64,000 nucleotides of DNA from Couchioplanes caeruleus (GTDB lineage: Bacteria > Actinomycetota > Actinomycetes > Mycobacteriales > Micromonosporaceae), in contig NZ_CP092183.1 in assembly GCF_023499255.1 (NCBI RefSeq), positions 5,018,501-5,082,500 of the forward strand, read 5' to 3'. A program made the translations under genes and the position numbers. Positions 16,243-25,356 of the stretch are shown here, one piece after another. The stretch's first letter is position 1, and every line of letters starts with the position of its first letter. A model generated the notes under the pieces. That model ran no database searches. It was given only the letters and a program-made list of their open reading frames with translations, and was not told the DNA's origin.

Positions 16243-18297
16243 GTGGTCGGGCACATCGGTGGATCTCTGCGGACGCGCGTCGCCGGTCTCGTGCGCCGTG
16301 GCGGCGGGACCACCGCGGCGCTGGCAGCCGTGCTGCTGGCGCTGGCCGCGTACGTGCTGCAGGGCACCGCGCACACCGGCCGGGCCACCGACGAGCAGCG
16401 GCACGCCCTGGCGATCGACGCGCTGTTCTCCGAGGCCCGTACGGCGATCGCCATGCAGGAGGTGAACCTGCGGCACTACCAGGTGGAGCCGTCGGTGGCC
16501 GTACGGCAGCGCTTCGACCAGGTCTCCCAGGTGGCCGACGCCGCGCTCACCCGGGTCAGCAGCGACGGGGACAGCCGGGTACGGGTCGACGCGCTGCGGC
16601 TGCGCGACGAGCAGCGGGCGTACCGGACCCTGGCCGTACGCCTCATCGACCTGATCTCCGACGGCGACCCGGGCCACACCCCGCTCGACCGGCTGGAGGT
16701 CACCCCGGCCTTCTACACGCTGCAGGACGACGCCGACCGGGTCGCGCGCGCCTACCACGAGGCCGCCCAGCAGCAGGTGGACGCGCTGCGCCGCACGCAG
16801 GTACGGCTGCTCGCCGGCACCGCCGTGGGGTTCGCCGCCGGGCTCGCGCTGGTCGCGATGATCATGCGCCTGGTCGTCGGCTACCAGCGGCGGCTCGTGG
16901 AGCAGGCCGACGAGAGCCGCCACCTGGCCCTGCACGACCCGCTGACCGGGCTGCCGAACCGGACCCTGTTCGCCGAGCGGCTGCGCGACGCGCTCGCGGA
17001 CGCCCAGGCCGGCGGTCACCAGATGGCGCTGATGGTGGTCGACCTGGACGGCTTCAAGGCGGTCAACGACACCCTCGGCCACCAGGCCGGCGACCAGGTG
17101 CTGCGCGAGGCCGGCCGGCGGCTCGGCGCGGGCGTCGGCGACGCCGGCATCGTCTCGCGGCTGGGCGGCGACGAGTTCGCCGTGCTGCTGCCCCGGGTGC
17201 CCGGCGCCGCCGCGGCGACCGCGCTGGCCGAGAGCCTGGCCGGGACGCTGGGCCGCAACTTCGTGCTGGAGGACGGGCCGGCGGCCATCAGCGGCAGCCT
17301 CGGCGTCGCGCTGGGCCCGCTGCACGGCGCCGGCGACGACCTGTTCCGGCACGCCGACGCGGCGATGTACCGGGCGAAGGCCGGTGGCGGCGGGGTCGCG
17401 CTCTACGACGCCACCGCGGACACCGGCACGCCGGACCGCATGCAGCTCCTCGCGGAGCTGCGCGCGCTGCTCGAGGACGGCGACCCCGCGGGTCAGCTCG
17501 AGCTGCACTACCAGCCCCAGGTACGCCTCAGCGACGGCACGGTGACCTCCGTGGAGGCGCTGGTGCGCTGGAACCACCCCGTGCGCGGGTTGCTGCCCCC
17601 GGCGGCGTTCCTGACCATCGCCGAGACCAGCGGGCTGGAGGTCCGGCTCACCGGCCACCTGCTCACCCTGGCGGTGCACCAGGCGGCGGCCTGGCGGCTC
17701 GCGGGCCGCCCGCTGACCGTGGCGGTGAACGTCTCCCCGGGCTGCCTGATCGACCCGGGCTTCGTCCCGCAGGTCCTCGACACGGTCGCCGGCGCGGGCC
17801 TGCCGCCCTCGCTGCTGCGTCTGGAGCTGACCGAGACCAGCATCATGGCCGACCCGGCCAGCACCGTCCGCGCGCTGGGCCGGATCCGGGAGCAGGGCGT
17901 CACCGTGTCGGTCGACGACTTCGGCACGGGCTTCAGCTCGCTGGCCCAGCTGCGCCACGTGGCCGCCGACGAGCTCAAGGTCGACCGCATGTTCATCAAG
18001 GACCTGGGCAGCGACGACTCCGGCCGTACGCCGGACGCGGTGATGGTGCGCAGCGCCATCGACCTGGGCCACAACCTCGGGCTGAGCGTGGTCGCCGAGG
18101 GTGTCGAGGACGTCGCGGCGCTGCTGCGGCTGCGGGAGATGGCCTGCGACCACGCCCAGGGGTACGTGCTGAGCCGCCCGGTGCCCGCGACGGAGCTGCC
18201 GGCGGCGTGCGACCGGGCCGAGGCGATCGCCCGCGCGGCGTTCGCGGCGCCGGCGGCTGCCGCCGCGGGCAACGCTACGGGCGCCGGTAGATCGTGA
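16243..18297 (+). CDS. Membrane GGDEF-EAL protein (c-di-GMP cyclase/phosphodiesterase)
   Basis: 684 aa from a GTG start. A membrane segment near residues 24-40 and another near 188-208 flank an extracytoplasmic region of about 145 residues that could sense a signal. The diguanylate cyclase motif RLGGDEF is intact (GGDEF at 308-312). There is no RxxD inhibitory site at the usual place before it. The phosphodiesterase motif EAL is intact at 438-440 (VEALVRWNHP), and DDFGTGFSSL with downstream metal-binding blocks is present. Both activities are therefore possible. No clear ribosome binding site precedes the GTG. The 3' end overlaps the convergent glycosyltransferase gene by 23 bases. Confidence 0.88.
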   Translation: MVGHIGGSLRTRVAGLVRRGGGTTAALAAVLLALAAYVLQGTAHTGRATDEQRHALAIDALFSEARTAIAMQEVNLRHYQVEPSVAVRQRFDQVSQVADAALTRVSSDGDSRVRVDALRLRDEQRAYRTLAVRLIDLISDGDPGHTPLDRLEVTPAFYTLQDDADRVARAYHEAAQQQVDALRRTQVRLLAGTAVGFAAGLALVAMIMRLVVGYQRRLVEQADESRHLALHDPLTGLPNRTLFAERLRDALADAQAGGHQMALMVVDLDGFKAVNDTLGHQAGDQVLREAGRRLGAGVGDAGIVSRLGGDEFAVLLPRVPGAAAATALAESLAGTLGRNFVLEDGPAAISGSLGVALGPLHGAGDDLFRHADAAMYRAKAGGGGVALYDATADTGTPDRMQLLAELRALLEDGDPAGQLELHYQPQVRLSDGTVTSVEALVRWNHPVRGLLPPAAFLTIAETSGLEVRLTGHLLTLAVHQAAAWRLAGRPLTVAVNVSPGCLIDPGFVPQVLDTVAGAGLPPSLLRLELTETSIMADPASTVRALGRIREQGVTVSVDDFGTGFSSLAQLRHVAADELKVDRMFIKDLGSDDSGRTPDAVMVRSAIDLGHNLGLSVVAEGVEDVAALLRLREMACDHAQGYVLSRPVPATELPAACDRAEAIARAAFAAPAAAAAGNATGAGRS

Positions 18298-19924
18298 TCG
18301 AGTGGCCGACCTCGTCGACGGGGTCGCCGCTGGTGCGGATCAGCTGGGCCAGCGCACCCGTCGCCTTGGCGATCGAGCTGTCCGAGATGACGACGAGCCC
18401 GTGCACGTCCTCCATCTGCGCCCCGAGCGGGTTGCGCGCCTGGATGCCGTACGCCGCCGGCACGCCCGCGCCCTTGTAGACCAGCCACACCGGCTCGCCG
18501 GGGTAGCGCTCGCGGAGGTGGTCGGCGAGGCGCCCGAGGTCCTGCCCCCAGTCGACGTTCGAGTCGTGCAGCCGCAGGTGGGTCTTCGCGGGGCCGCCGA
18601 AGGCCTCGTTCGAGTACGGCAGGTAGTACGGGAACGTGCGCAGCGAGCTGACCGCCACGAACACAGCGAGCACGGCCGCGGTGACGTGCGCCCACCGCCA
18701 CCTCACCAGCACCACCGCGGCCGCCGCCACCGCGAGGAACATCGGCATGAAGATGGCGTACCGGGTGCCGAAGTCACGCGCGCCGGTCATCGCGAACGCC
18801 AGCAGCACCGCGGGCGGGACCAGCACGTACGCCGCGGCGAGGCGCAGCCGCGGCAGGGCGAGCATCGTCACCGCGCCGGCGACCCAGAGGACGAGCATGC
18901 CCAGCGGGGTCTTCACCAGCAGCGCGGCGGGCAGGTAGTACCAGAGCGAACCCTGGTAGTGCCGGCCGAACAGGAAGCCGCTCCACGGGGCGTTCTCGAA
19001 CGCGAACTGGATCCGCATCCCGTCGCGGTAGGACTGCGGCACGGGCAGCCAGTCGACCAGCAGGCCGCGGACGCCGTGAGCCGCGGGCAGGCCGCTCGGC
19101 GGCGTCCAGCGCAACCACGGATCGACGGCCAGGTAGCTCAGCCACACGACGGCCACCGCGGCCACCGCGATCCCGGCCGCCGCGGCGAGCGGCCGCCACG
19201 CTTCCCGCGGCCGCCGGCTCAGCACCGCCAGGGCACCGAGAACCATGATCACGGGTACGGCGGGCAGCACGCTCATCCGCGTCGCGATCGCGGCACCGAG
19301 CGCCACCCCGGCCATCGGCAGATACAGCAGGGGCCGCGCCCGGGCCCGCCACGTCAGCCAGACCGAGGCCAGCAGGAACGCGATCGCCGGCACGTCCAGC
19401 GTCGCCAGCGAGCCGTGGGTGATCACGTCCGGTGAGAACGCGTACAGGGCGAGGGCCAGCACTCCCCCGGCCGCGTTGGTCAGGTCCCGGGCGAAGGCGA
19501 ACACCACCAGCCCGGTGAGCAGCGTCAGCACGATCATGGGCAGCCGGGCCAGGAACATCAGCTCGTACGGGTCGTTGCCGGCCTCGTACAGCACGTGCCG
19601 GCCCAGCTGGGTCTGGTCGCCGCGGAACCCCGGGTCGAGGTGCGGCCGGGCGAACGCGAGCCCGGCGGCCATGAGCAGCTTGCCCAGCGGCGGGTGCTCG
19701 GGGTTGAAGCGCACGCTGTGCTGCTCGAGGTACGTGACGGCGGTGCCGACGTACACCGGCTCGTCGATCGTCGGGGTCTGCTGCACCGCGGTGGTGATCA
19801 TCGCGGCGGCCATCTGCCCGAGCAGCAGCACCACGACGGCGGGCAGCCACCACCGCCGCCGGGGGCGGTCGCGGCCGGCGGCCGGCATCGCGGTCGCGGG
19901 CTGGTCGAGGTCGGCGGCGGTCAC
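18275..19924 (-). CDS. GT39/ArnT-like membrane glycosyltransferase
   Basis: 549 aa with about ten or more hydrophobic segments. The first membrane segment starts near residue 26. The extracytoplasmic loop contains TIDEPVYVGTAVTYLEQ with the catalytic-type acidic residue, followed by FNPEHPPLGKLLMAAGLAFA. This pattern is typical of dolichyl-phosphate-mannose protein mannosyltransferase and ArnT-like enzymes. It should transfer a sugar from a polyprenyl phosphate carrier to a protein or glycan on the outer face of the membrane. Start is GTG. Acceptor and donor are unknown. Confidence 0.75.
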   Translation of the reverse strand: MTAADLDQPATAMPAAGRDRPRRRWWLPAVVVLLLGQMAAAMITTAVQQTPTIDEPVYVGTAVTYLEQHSVRFNPEHPPLGKLLMAAGLAFARPHLDPGFRGDQTQLGRHVLYEAGNDPYELMFLARLPMIVLTLLTGLVVFAFARDLTNAAGGVLALALYAFSPDVITHGSLATLDVPAIAFLLASVWLTWRARARPLLYLPMAGVALGAAIATRMSVLPAVPVIMVLGALAVLSRRPREAWRPLAAAAGIAVAAVAVVWLSYLAVDPWLRWTPPSGLPAAHGVRGLLVDWLPVPQSYRDGMRIQFAFENAPWSGFLFGRHYQGSLWYYLPAALLVKTPLGMLVLWVAGAVTMLALPRLRLAAAYVLVPPAVLLAFAMTGARDFGTRYAIFMPMFLAVAAAAVVLVRWRWAHVTAAVLAVFVAVSSLRTFPYYLPYSNEAFGGPAKTHLRLHDSNVDWGQDLGRLADHLRERYPGEPVWLVYKGAGVPAAYGIQARNPLGAQMEDVHGLVVISDSSIAKATGALAQLIRTSGDPVDEVGHSITIYRRP

Positions 19925-20034
19925 CGGAGGAAAGGTACCCGGCCCGTCCGGCGGAGGGTGGGCCGGTCAGCCAGAGCACCGGAATGTCGCACATCGCAGG
20001 ATCCTCGCTCCTCGCGGGCCCGGGCGCCGCCGAA

Positions 20035-20063
20035 TTGCGGCGCGATCGACCCGGATCTATATT
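20035..20063 (+). promoter_or_regulatory. Predicted sigma-70 type promoter of the second sugar ABC operon
   Basis: TTGCGG (20035-20040), a 17-base spacer, then TATATT (20058-20063). Transcription would start about 30 bases before the ATG at 20101, leaving room for the GATGGGAGA ribosome binding site. The AT-rich -10 stands out in the GC-rich context. Confidence 0.55.
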
Positions 20064-20100
20064 CGGCGCAACGATCACTCAGCGTGATGGGAGAACGACG

Positions 20101-21456
20101 ATGTTCCTCCGATCGATGCGCACAGCGGTGGGCACGGCCCTGGTCGTCGCCCTGGCGGCCGGCTGCGGCGGCGTGGGCTCGTCCGGGTCGAAGTCCGGCA
20201 GCAGCGGGCAGGCGACGCTGACCATGATGGGGTTCGGCACCGGCGACGAGATCGCCAAGACGCGCTTCGACGCGGCCAACGCGGCGATCGCGCCGAACGC
20301 CGCCCGGGCGTCGGAGGGCAGCTTCAACGCCCAGCAGTTCCTCTCCGCGGTGGCCTCGAACACGCCGCCCGACCTGGTCTACATGGAGCGGCGCCTGCTC
20401 GGGACGTACGCGGCCAAGAATGCGATCAAGCCGCTGGCGGACTGCGTCGAGCGCGAGAAGATCGACATGGGCCAGTTCCGTCCGGCCGCGGTCGCCGAGG
20501 CCACCCTCAACGGCAAGCTGTACGGCCTCCCGGAGTTCTACAACAACCGGGTCGTGATGATCAACGACGCCGCGTTCGCCGACGCGGGACTGGATCCGGC
20601 CGCGTTCTCCACCGCCGACTGGCGCCGGCTCTCGGCGGCCGCCACCCGGCTGACCTCGATCGACGGCGGCAAGCTGCGGCGCATCGGCTTCGACCCCAAG
20701 CTCCCCGAGTTCCTGCCGCTGTGGGCCCGGGCCAACGGCGCCGCCCTGGTCAGCGACGACGGCCGGACCGCCCGGCTGAACGACCCGCGGGTGGTCCAGG
20801 CGCTGGAGTTCACCGTCGGGCTGATCAAGGCGCAGGGCGGCTGGGCCTCGTTCAAGTCGTTCCGGGACTCGTTCGACTTCTTCGGGGCGAAGAACCAGTT
20901 CGCCGCCGACCAGCTGGGCGCCTTCCCGATGGAGGACTTCTACCTCAACGTGCTGGCCGAGAACTCGCCGAAGGTCGAGCTGACGGTCACGCCGTTCCGG
21001 GGCGTCGACGGGCGGCCGGTCGACTGGATCACCGGCAACGCGTGGGCGATCCCCGCGAAGAGCCCGCATCCGGACCTGGCCTGCAAGTGGATCAAGACGA
21101 TGACCGACAGCGCGACGTGGATCGCGGCGGCGAAGGCCCGCGCCGCCGCCCGCAAGTCCGAGGGCAAGCCGTTCACCGGCGTGTTCACCGGCAACAGCAG
21201 GGCCGACGAAGTGATCTTCAAGGACGTCGTGCAGCCGAGCGGCAACCCGGCGTTCGACGCGGCCGTGCGGACCGTCCTGCAGACGCAGGAGGCCGGGGTC
21301 GCCGAACCGCTCACCGCCGCCGGCGAGGAGTTCAAGGCCGCCTGGCAGGACGCGGTCAACCGGGTGCTCGACGGCAAGCAGCAGCCGGCTCAGGCGCTGG
21401 CCCAGGCTCAGCAACAGGCGCAGGCCGCGCTGGACCAGGCCAACCGCGGTTCCTGA
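20101..21456 (+). CDS. Sugar-binding lipoprotein of an ABC importer
   Basis: 451 aa from the ATG at 20101, chosen because it gives a proper lipoprotein signal: MFLRSMRTAVGTALVVALAA followed directly by GC at the lipobox. An upstream in-frame ATG at 19984 would bury this signal and run through the promoter. The mature protein is a family 1 solute-binding protein (TLTMMGFGTGDE, WITGNAWAIPAKSPHPDLAC). The C-terminus ends in an alanine/glutamine-rich helix. First gene of a three-gene importer operon. Confidence 0.87.
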   Translation: MFLRSMRTAVGTALVVALAAGCGGVGSSGSKSGSSGQATLTMMGFGTGDEIAKTRFDAANAAIAPNAARASEGSFNAQQFLSAVASNTPPDLVYMERRLLGTYAAKNAIKPLADCVEREKIDMGQFRPAAVAEATLNGKLYGLPEFYNNRVVMINDAAFADAGLDPAAFSTADWRRLSAAATRLTSIDGGKLRRIGFDPKLPEFLPLWARANGAALVSDDGRTARLNDPRVVQALEFTVGLIKAQGGWASFKSFRDSFDFFGAKNQFAADQLGAFPMEDFYLNVLAENSPKVELTVTPFRGVDGRPVDWITGNAWAIPAKSPHPDLACKWIKTMTDSATWIAAAKARAAARKSEGKPFTGVFTGNSRADEVIFKDVVQPSGNPAFDAAVRTVLQTQEAGVAEPLTAAGEEFKAAWQDAVNRVLDGKQQPAQALAQAQQQAQAALDQANRGS

Positions 21457-21457
21457 G

Positions 21458-22360
21458 ATGACCACGACGCGCCGCCGGGAGGCGCTCGCCGCGTACGGGT
21501 TCCTGTCGCCGTGGATCATCGGCTTCCTGGTGTTCATGGCCGGTCCGATGGTGGCCAGCCTCGTGCTGTCGCTCACCGACTACGACGTGCTGACCAGCAC
21601 GCAGTTCGTCGGGGCGGACAACTACCGGGAGCTGTTCGCCGACGACCGGGTCCGGCGCAGCCTCGCCAACACGCTGATCTACACCGTGCTGCACGTACCG
21701 CTGACGATGGCGGTCGCGCTGGGCCTGGCCATGCTGCTGGCCCGCGCCGGGCGCCGGTCCGCCGGCTTCTTCCGAACGGTCTTCTACCTGCCGACGGTCA
21801 CCCCGAAGGTGGCCGTCGGCGTGCTGTTCCTGCTGCTGTTCAACGGTCAGGCCGGGCTGGTCAACGAGACGCTCGCGCGGGTCGGCATCGACGGGCCCGA
21901 CTGGACCGTGGACGGCGCGTGGATCAAGCCGGGCCTGGTGCTGATGAGCGCCTGGAGCCTGGGCAGCACGGTCATCATCTATCTCGCCGCGCTGCAGAAC
22001 GTGCCCCGGGACCTGCACGAGGCGGCCGAGATGGACGGCGCCTCCCCGTGGGCCCGGTTCCGCGCGGTGACCGTACCCATGATCAGCGGGGCGCTCTTCT
22101 TCACCCTGATCATCAACACGATCAGCAGCCTGCAGACCTTCGACGAGGTCTACACCGCGTTCTACGGCAGCGCCAACCAGCAGACGTACGGCAACGACGC
22201 GGCGCTGTTCTACGTCGTCTACCTGTTCCAGCAGGCGTTCCAGTTCCTCCACATGGGATACGCGTCGGCGCTGGCCTGGCTGCTGTTCCTCATCATCGTG
22301 GCCATCACGCTGGTGCAGGTACGGCTCAGCCGGCGCTTCGTCTACTACGAGAGCGAGTGA
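21458..22360 (+). CDS. Carbohydrate ABC transporter permease (MalF/UgpA type)
   Basis: 300 aa with six hydrophobic segments, starting one base after the binding-protein stop codon. The ATPase-docking EAA motif reads EAAEMDGASPWARFRAVTVP. It is transcribed with the neighbouring binding protein and second permease. No ATPase gene follows. Confidence 0.88.
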   Translation: MTTTRRREALAAYGFLSPWIIGFLVFMAGPMVASLVLSLTDYDVLTSTQFVGADNYRELFADDRVRRSLANTLIYTVLHVPLTMAVALGLAMLLARAGRRSAGFFRTVFYLPTVTPKVAVGVLFLLLFNGQAGLVNETLARVGIDGPDWTVDGAWIKPGLVLMSAWSLGSTVIIYLAALQNVPRDLHEAAEMDGASPWARFRAVTVPMISGALFFTLIINTISSLQTFDEVYTAFYGSANQQTYGNDAALFYVVYLFQQAFQFLHMGYASALAWLLFLIIVAITLVQVRLSRRFVYYESE

Positions 22361-22367
22361 GGCGCCC

Positions 22368-23261
22368 ATGACCGCGCTGCAGGAGCCGCAGGCCGTGACC
22401 ACCCCGGCCGGTGCGCCGGACCGGCGGCCCGGGCGCCGCCGCCGGCACCCGTGGGTGCTGTGGACCGCGCTCGCCGCGGCCGCCGTGGTGTTCGTGTACC
22501 CGTTCCTCTGGCTGGTCAGCGCGTCGCTGAAACCGCGGCCGGAGGTGTTCGACAACCGGCTGGTCCCGCAGCACTGGGCGCCGGGCAACTACGTGACGAT
22601 CTGGTCGGCGGCGCCCGTGCTGACCTGGCTGCTCAACAGCGTGGTGGTGGCGCTCGCCGCGGCGGTGGCCGTGACGATCTCCAGCGCGATCGTGGCGTTC
22701 GGGTTCGCGTACTTCCGCTTCCCCGGGCGCAACGTGCTCTTCGCGCTGGTGGTGGGCACGATGATGCTGCCGGGCGCGGTCACGATGATCCCGACGTACC
22801 TGATCTGGAACGAGCTGGGCCTGGCCGCCACGCAGGTGCCGCTCTGGGCGGCCAACCTGTTCGGCAGCGCCTTCTACATCTTCCTCATCCGGCAGTTCTT
22901 CCTCGGCGTACCCCGTGAGCTGTTCGAGGCCGCCCGCGTCGACGGCGCCGGCTACTGGCGGCTGTTCTGGCGCATCGCCGTGCCGCTGTGCAAGCCGGCG
23001 CTGATCGTGGCGTTCGTCTTCGAGCTGCGGGCGAGCTGGTCGGACCTGCTCAAGCCGCTCATCTACCTGCGCGACCCGGCGCTGTTCACGATGCCGCGCG
23101 GGATGAAGGCGATCCTCGACCAGTTCGGCCAGGCCGGCGAGGCGCGCTGGGAGGTCGTGCTGGCGGGCGCGGTGATCACGACCGTACCCATGATCATCGC
23201 GTTCTTCCTGTGCCAGCGCTACTTCGTCGAGGGCGTCGCGACCCAGGGCCGCAAGGGGTGA
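22368..23261 (+). CDS. Carbohydrate ABC transporter permease (MalG/UgpE type)
   Basis: 297 aa, with six predicted membrane segments after a basic, proline-rich N-terminus. The EAA motif is EAARVDGAGYWRLFWRIAVP. It starts 7 bases after the MalF-type gene and completes the membrane part of the importer. The substrate is unknown: no glycosidase or catabolic gene accompanies this operon. Confidence 0.88.
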   Translation: MTALQEPQAVTTPAGAPDRRPGRRRRHPWVLWTALAAAAVVFVYPFLWLVSASLKPRPEVFDNRLVPQHWAPGNYVTIWSAAPVLTWLLNSVVVALAAAVAVTISSAIVAFGFAYFRFPGRNVLFALVVGTMMLPGAVTMIPTYLIWNELGLAATQVPLWAANLFGSAFYIFLIRQFFLGVPRELFEAARVDGAGYWRLFWRIAVPLCKPALIVAFVFELRASWSDLLKPLIYLRDPALFTMPRGMKAILDQFGQAGEARWEVVLAGAVITTVPMIIAFFLCQRYFVEGVATQGRKG

Positions 23262-23282
23262 GCCGCGGCTAGGCTCGGTGGC

Positions 23283-23552
23283 ATGTGCCGAAACATCCGC
23301 CAGCTGCACAACTTCGAGCCGCCGGCCACGCCCGACGAGGTGCACGCCGCCGCCCTGCAGTACGTCCGCAAGGTGGCCGGCGCGACCAAGCCGTCGCAGC
23401 GCAACCAGGCCGCGTTCGACCGGGCGGTCGAGGCCGTCGCCGCCGCGACCGCCGCGCTGCTCGACGAGCTGGTGACCGCCGCGCCGCCCAGGGACCGCGA
23501 GACCGAGGCCGCGAAGGCGAAGGAACGCGCCCGCATCCGGTACGCGTCCTGA
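23283..23552 (+). CDS. DUF2277 family protein
   Basis: 89 aa. The N-terminus MCRNIRQLHNFEPPAT followed by ALQYVRKVAGATKPSQRNQA is the near-invariant signature of DUF2277, a small cytoplasmic family of unknown function widespread in actinobacteria. It has full family length, with a basic C-terminal helix (AKAKERARIRYAS). It follows the permease by 21 bases and may be cotranscribed, without a known functional link. Confidence 0.85.
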   Translation: MCRNIRQLHNFEPPATPDEVHAAALQYVRKVAGATKPSQRNQAAFDRAVEAVAAATAALLDELVTAAPPRDRETEAAKAKERARIRYAS

Positions 23553-23555
23553 CGC

Positions 23556-24296
23556 TCATCCCCGCCGGATCGTGACGCCCAGCAGCGTCAGGTACCACGG
23601 CGAGGACGTGAAGCCCGGCCCGGTCTCCTCGCCGATGTACGCGTCGATGTGCTTGTTCCCGCCCAGCCCGGGGGTGAACTCGTCGGTGACCGTCCAGCGG
23701 GCGTCCCGCAGCGCCGCGCACACGGCGGCGGCCGGCCGCGAGCCGTCGTCGGCGTGCCCGCAGTCGGCGATCCGGAAGTGGACGCCGCGCGCCAGCACCC
23801 CCGGGTCCGCCGCGGCCGACACGAACGGGCGCAGCGCCCGCCCACCGGTGTCCCGGGGCCTGGTGTCGAGCCAGAAGCCGATGTCGTACGACCAGTTCAG
23901 GTACGCGCCGCCGGCCGTACGCCCGGTGCCCTCCTCCTCGACCGCCGCGACGAAGTCCTCCTTGTAGCTGCCGAGATCGTCGTCGCCGTGGGAGCAGTCG
24001 AGCCCCCGGCAGCCGGTGACGGGAGCGGGGTCGCCGGAGTGGTAGTCCTCCACGGCCGTGTAGTAGACGGTGATCTCCCAGCCGCCGCTCAGCACGGGCG
24101 CGGTCACGACCGGAAGCCGCAGGGCGGGCGCGCTGCTCGGCGGCGCCGCGCTCGGTGCCGCCGCCGTGGAGGTGGTGACCTCGGCGGGTCGCGAGCTCGG
24201 CGACGCCACCGGCCCGGAGTCCTGTCCACACCCCGCCAGCAGCAGCAACCCCGTCACCACGGCCGCCCGTCGCACCCTGGGAAGTGTCTCAGCCAC
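23556..24296 (-). CDS. Lipoprotein with a 3D/RlpA-like domain
   Basis: 246 aa. The lipobox GLLLLAGC lies near residues 15-23, followed by a long Ser/Ala/Pro-rich linker of about 45 residues. The C-terminal domain begins at GGWEITVYYTAVEDYHSGD and ends around NKHIDAYIGEETGPGFT. This pattern of tyrosine, lysine and paired acidic residues resembles 3D (Asp-Asp-Asp) barrel domains found in cell-wall-active proteins. A peptidoglycan-related surface role is plausible but not proven. Convergent with DUF2277. Confidence 0.6.
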   Translation of the reverse strand: MAETLPRVRRAAVVTGLLLLAGCGQDSGPVASPSSRPAEVTTSTAAAPSAAPPSSAPALRLPVVTAPVLSGGWEITVYYTAVEDYHSGDPAPVTGCRGLDCSHGDDDLGSYKEDFVAAVEEEGTGRTAGGAYLNWSYDIGFWLDTRPRDTGGRALRPFVSAAADPGVLARGVHFRIADCGHADDGSRPAAAVCAALRDARWTVTDEFTPGLGGNKHIDAYIGEETGPGFTSSPWYLTLLGVTIRRG

Positions 24297-24316
24297 CCCG
24301 CCGCGCCGAACCCAAT

Positions 24317-24345
24317 TTCAGCCTTGCCTTATATAAGTTCAGCCT
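24317..24345 (+). promoter_or_regulatory. AT-rich palindrome and direct repeats before the ArsR gene (putative operator/promoter)
   Basis: CTTATATAAG at 24328-24337 is a perfect palindrome and the most AT-rich point for kilobases. It is flanked by two TTCAGCCT repeats at 24317-24324 and 24338-24345, 21 bases apart. The ArsR start codon at 24360 is 15 bases downstream. The arrangement suggests an autoregulated promoter. Confidence 0.5.
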
Positions 24346-24359
24346 GATAGCTTCGGCCG

Positions 24360-24725
24360 GTGCACGCGTTCGACGTGCTCGGGGACCCGGTCCGCCGCCG
24401 CATCCTGGAGCTGCTCGCCGACGGCGAACAGCCCTCCGGCGCGGTCACCGAGGTGATCCGGGCGGAGTTCGGGATCTCCCAGCCGGCCGTCTCCCAGCAC
24501 CTGCGGGTGCTGCGCGACAACGGCTTCGCCACCGTGCGCCCCGACGGCGCCCGGCGCCTGTACGCGGTGGACGACACCGCGCTGCGCGAGGCGGACGCCT
24601 GGCTGAGCCGGTTCCGGCGGTTCTGGACGCCGCACCTCGACGCGCTGGCCACCGAGGTGGCCCGCGGCAAACGGCAGCGGCGCCTCGCCGCCCGCGACGA
24701 CGACACCACGGGAGAACACCCATGA
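24360..24725 (+). CDS. ArsR-family transcriptional regulator
   Basis: 121 aa from a GTG start. The winged helix includes FDVLGDPVRRRILELLADGE at the N-terminus and the recognition helix region ISQPAVSQHLRVLRDNGFAT. No cysteine-rich metal site is seen, so this is the non-metal type usually paired with SRPBCC proteins. It overlaps the SRPBCC gene at 24722 by 4 bases (ATGA), a very common pair in actinobacteria. Confidence 0.87.
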   Translation: MHAFDVLGDPVRRRILELLADGEQPSGAVTEVIRAEFGISQPAVSQHLRVLRDNGFATVRPDGARRLYAVDDTALREADAWLSRFRRFWTPHLDALATEVARGKRQRRLAARDDDTTGEHP

Positions 24726-25354
24726 TCGACGTGAAGCAGCAGATCAGCGACGTCCGCCGCTGGGTCGGCAACCGTACGCTCGAGGCCGGCGAGGCCCGCG
24801 TCCTGACGATCAGCCAGGCCTACGACACCGACCGGGACGACCTGTGGGACGCCGTCACCACGGCCGAGCGCATCCAGCGGTGGTTCCTGCCGGTCAGCGG
24901 CGACCTGCGTGAGGGCGGTACCTACCAGTTCCAGGGCAACGCGGGCGGCACGGTCTCGCGCTGCGACAAGCCGAACGGCTTCTCCGCGACGTGGGAGTTC
25001 GGCGGCCAGGTGAGCTGGGTCGAGGTCCGGCTCAGCCCCGAGGGCGACGGGCGTACGCGCCTCGAGCTGGAGCACGTCGCGCACGTCGCCGACGAGTTCT
25101 GGGACCAGTACGGCCCGGGGGCCACCGGCGTCGGCTGGGACGGCGCGTTCCTGGGCCTCGCCAACTACCTGACCGACCCGTCCGCGACCCTCGACCCGGA
25201 GGCGGCGATGGCGTGGGGACTGTCACCGGAGGGCAAGGAGTTCCACCGCCTCAGCGCCGGCTCCTGGGCCGAGGCCGCCATCGCCGCCGGGGACGAACCG
25301 GAGCAGGCCCGGGCGAGCGCCGACCGCACGTACGGGTTCTACACCGGCTCCTGA
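24722..25354 (+). CDS. SRPBCC (AHSA1/START-like) domain protein
   Basis: 210 aa. The ligand-binding helix-grip fold is seen in ISQAYDTDRDDLWDAVTTAE with IQRWFLPVSGDLREGG and, later, GRTRLELEHVAHV. It is translationally coupled to the ArsR gene, and such pairs are thought to respond to small hydrophobic ligands. A C-terminal extension of about 50 residues with helices follows the core fold. Ligand unknown. Confidence 0.83.
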   Translation: MIDVKQQISDVRRWVGNRTLEAGEARVLTISQAYDTDRDDLWDAVTTAERIQRWFLPVSGDLREGGTYQFQGNAGGTVSRCDKPNGFSATWEFGGQVSWVEVRLSPEGDGRTRLELEHVAHVADEFWDQYGPGATGVGWDGAFLGLANYLTDPSATLDPEAAMAWGLSPEGKEFHRLSAGSWAEAAIAAGDEPEQARASADRTYGFYTGS

Positions 25355-25356
25355 CC

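Noticed and set aside
14692..18153. Very long minus-strand open frame across the binding-protein and GGDEF-EAL region
   Set aside because: Its translation is low-complexity His/Gln/Arg/Gly and lies out of frame with or antisense to the recognised genes.
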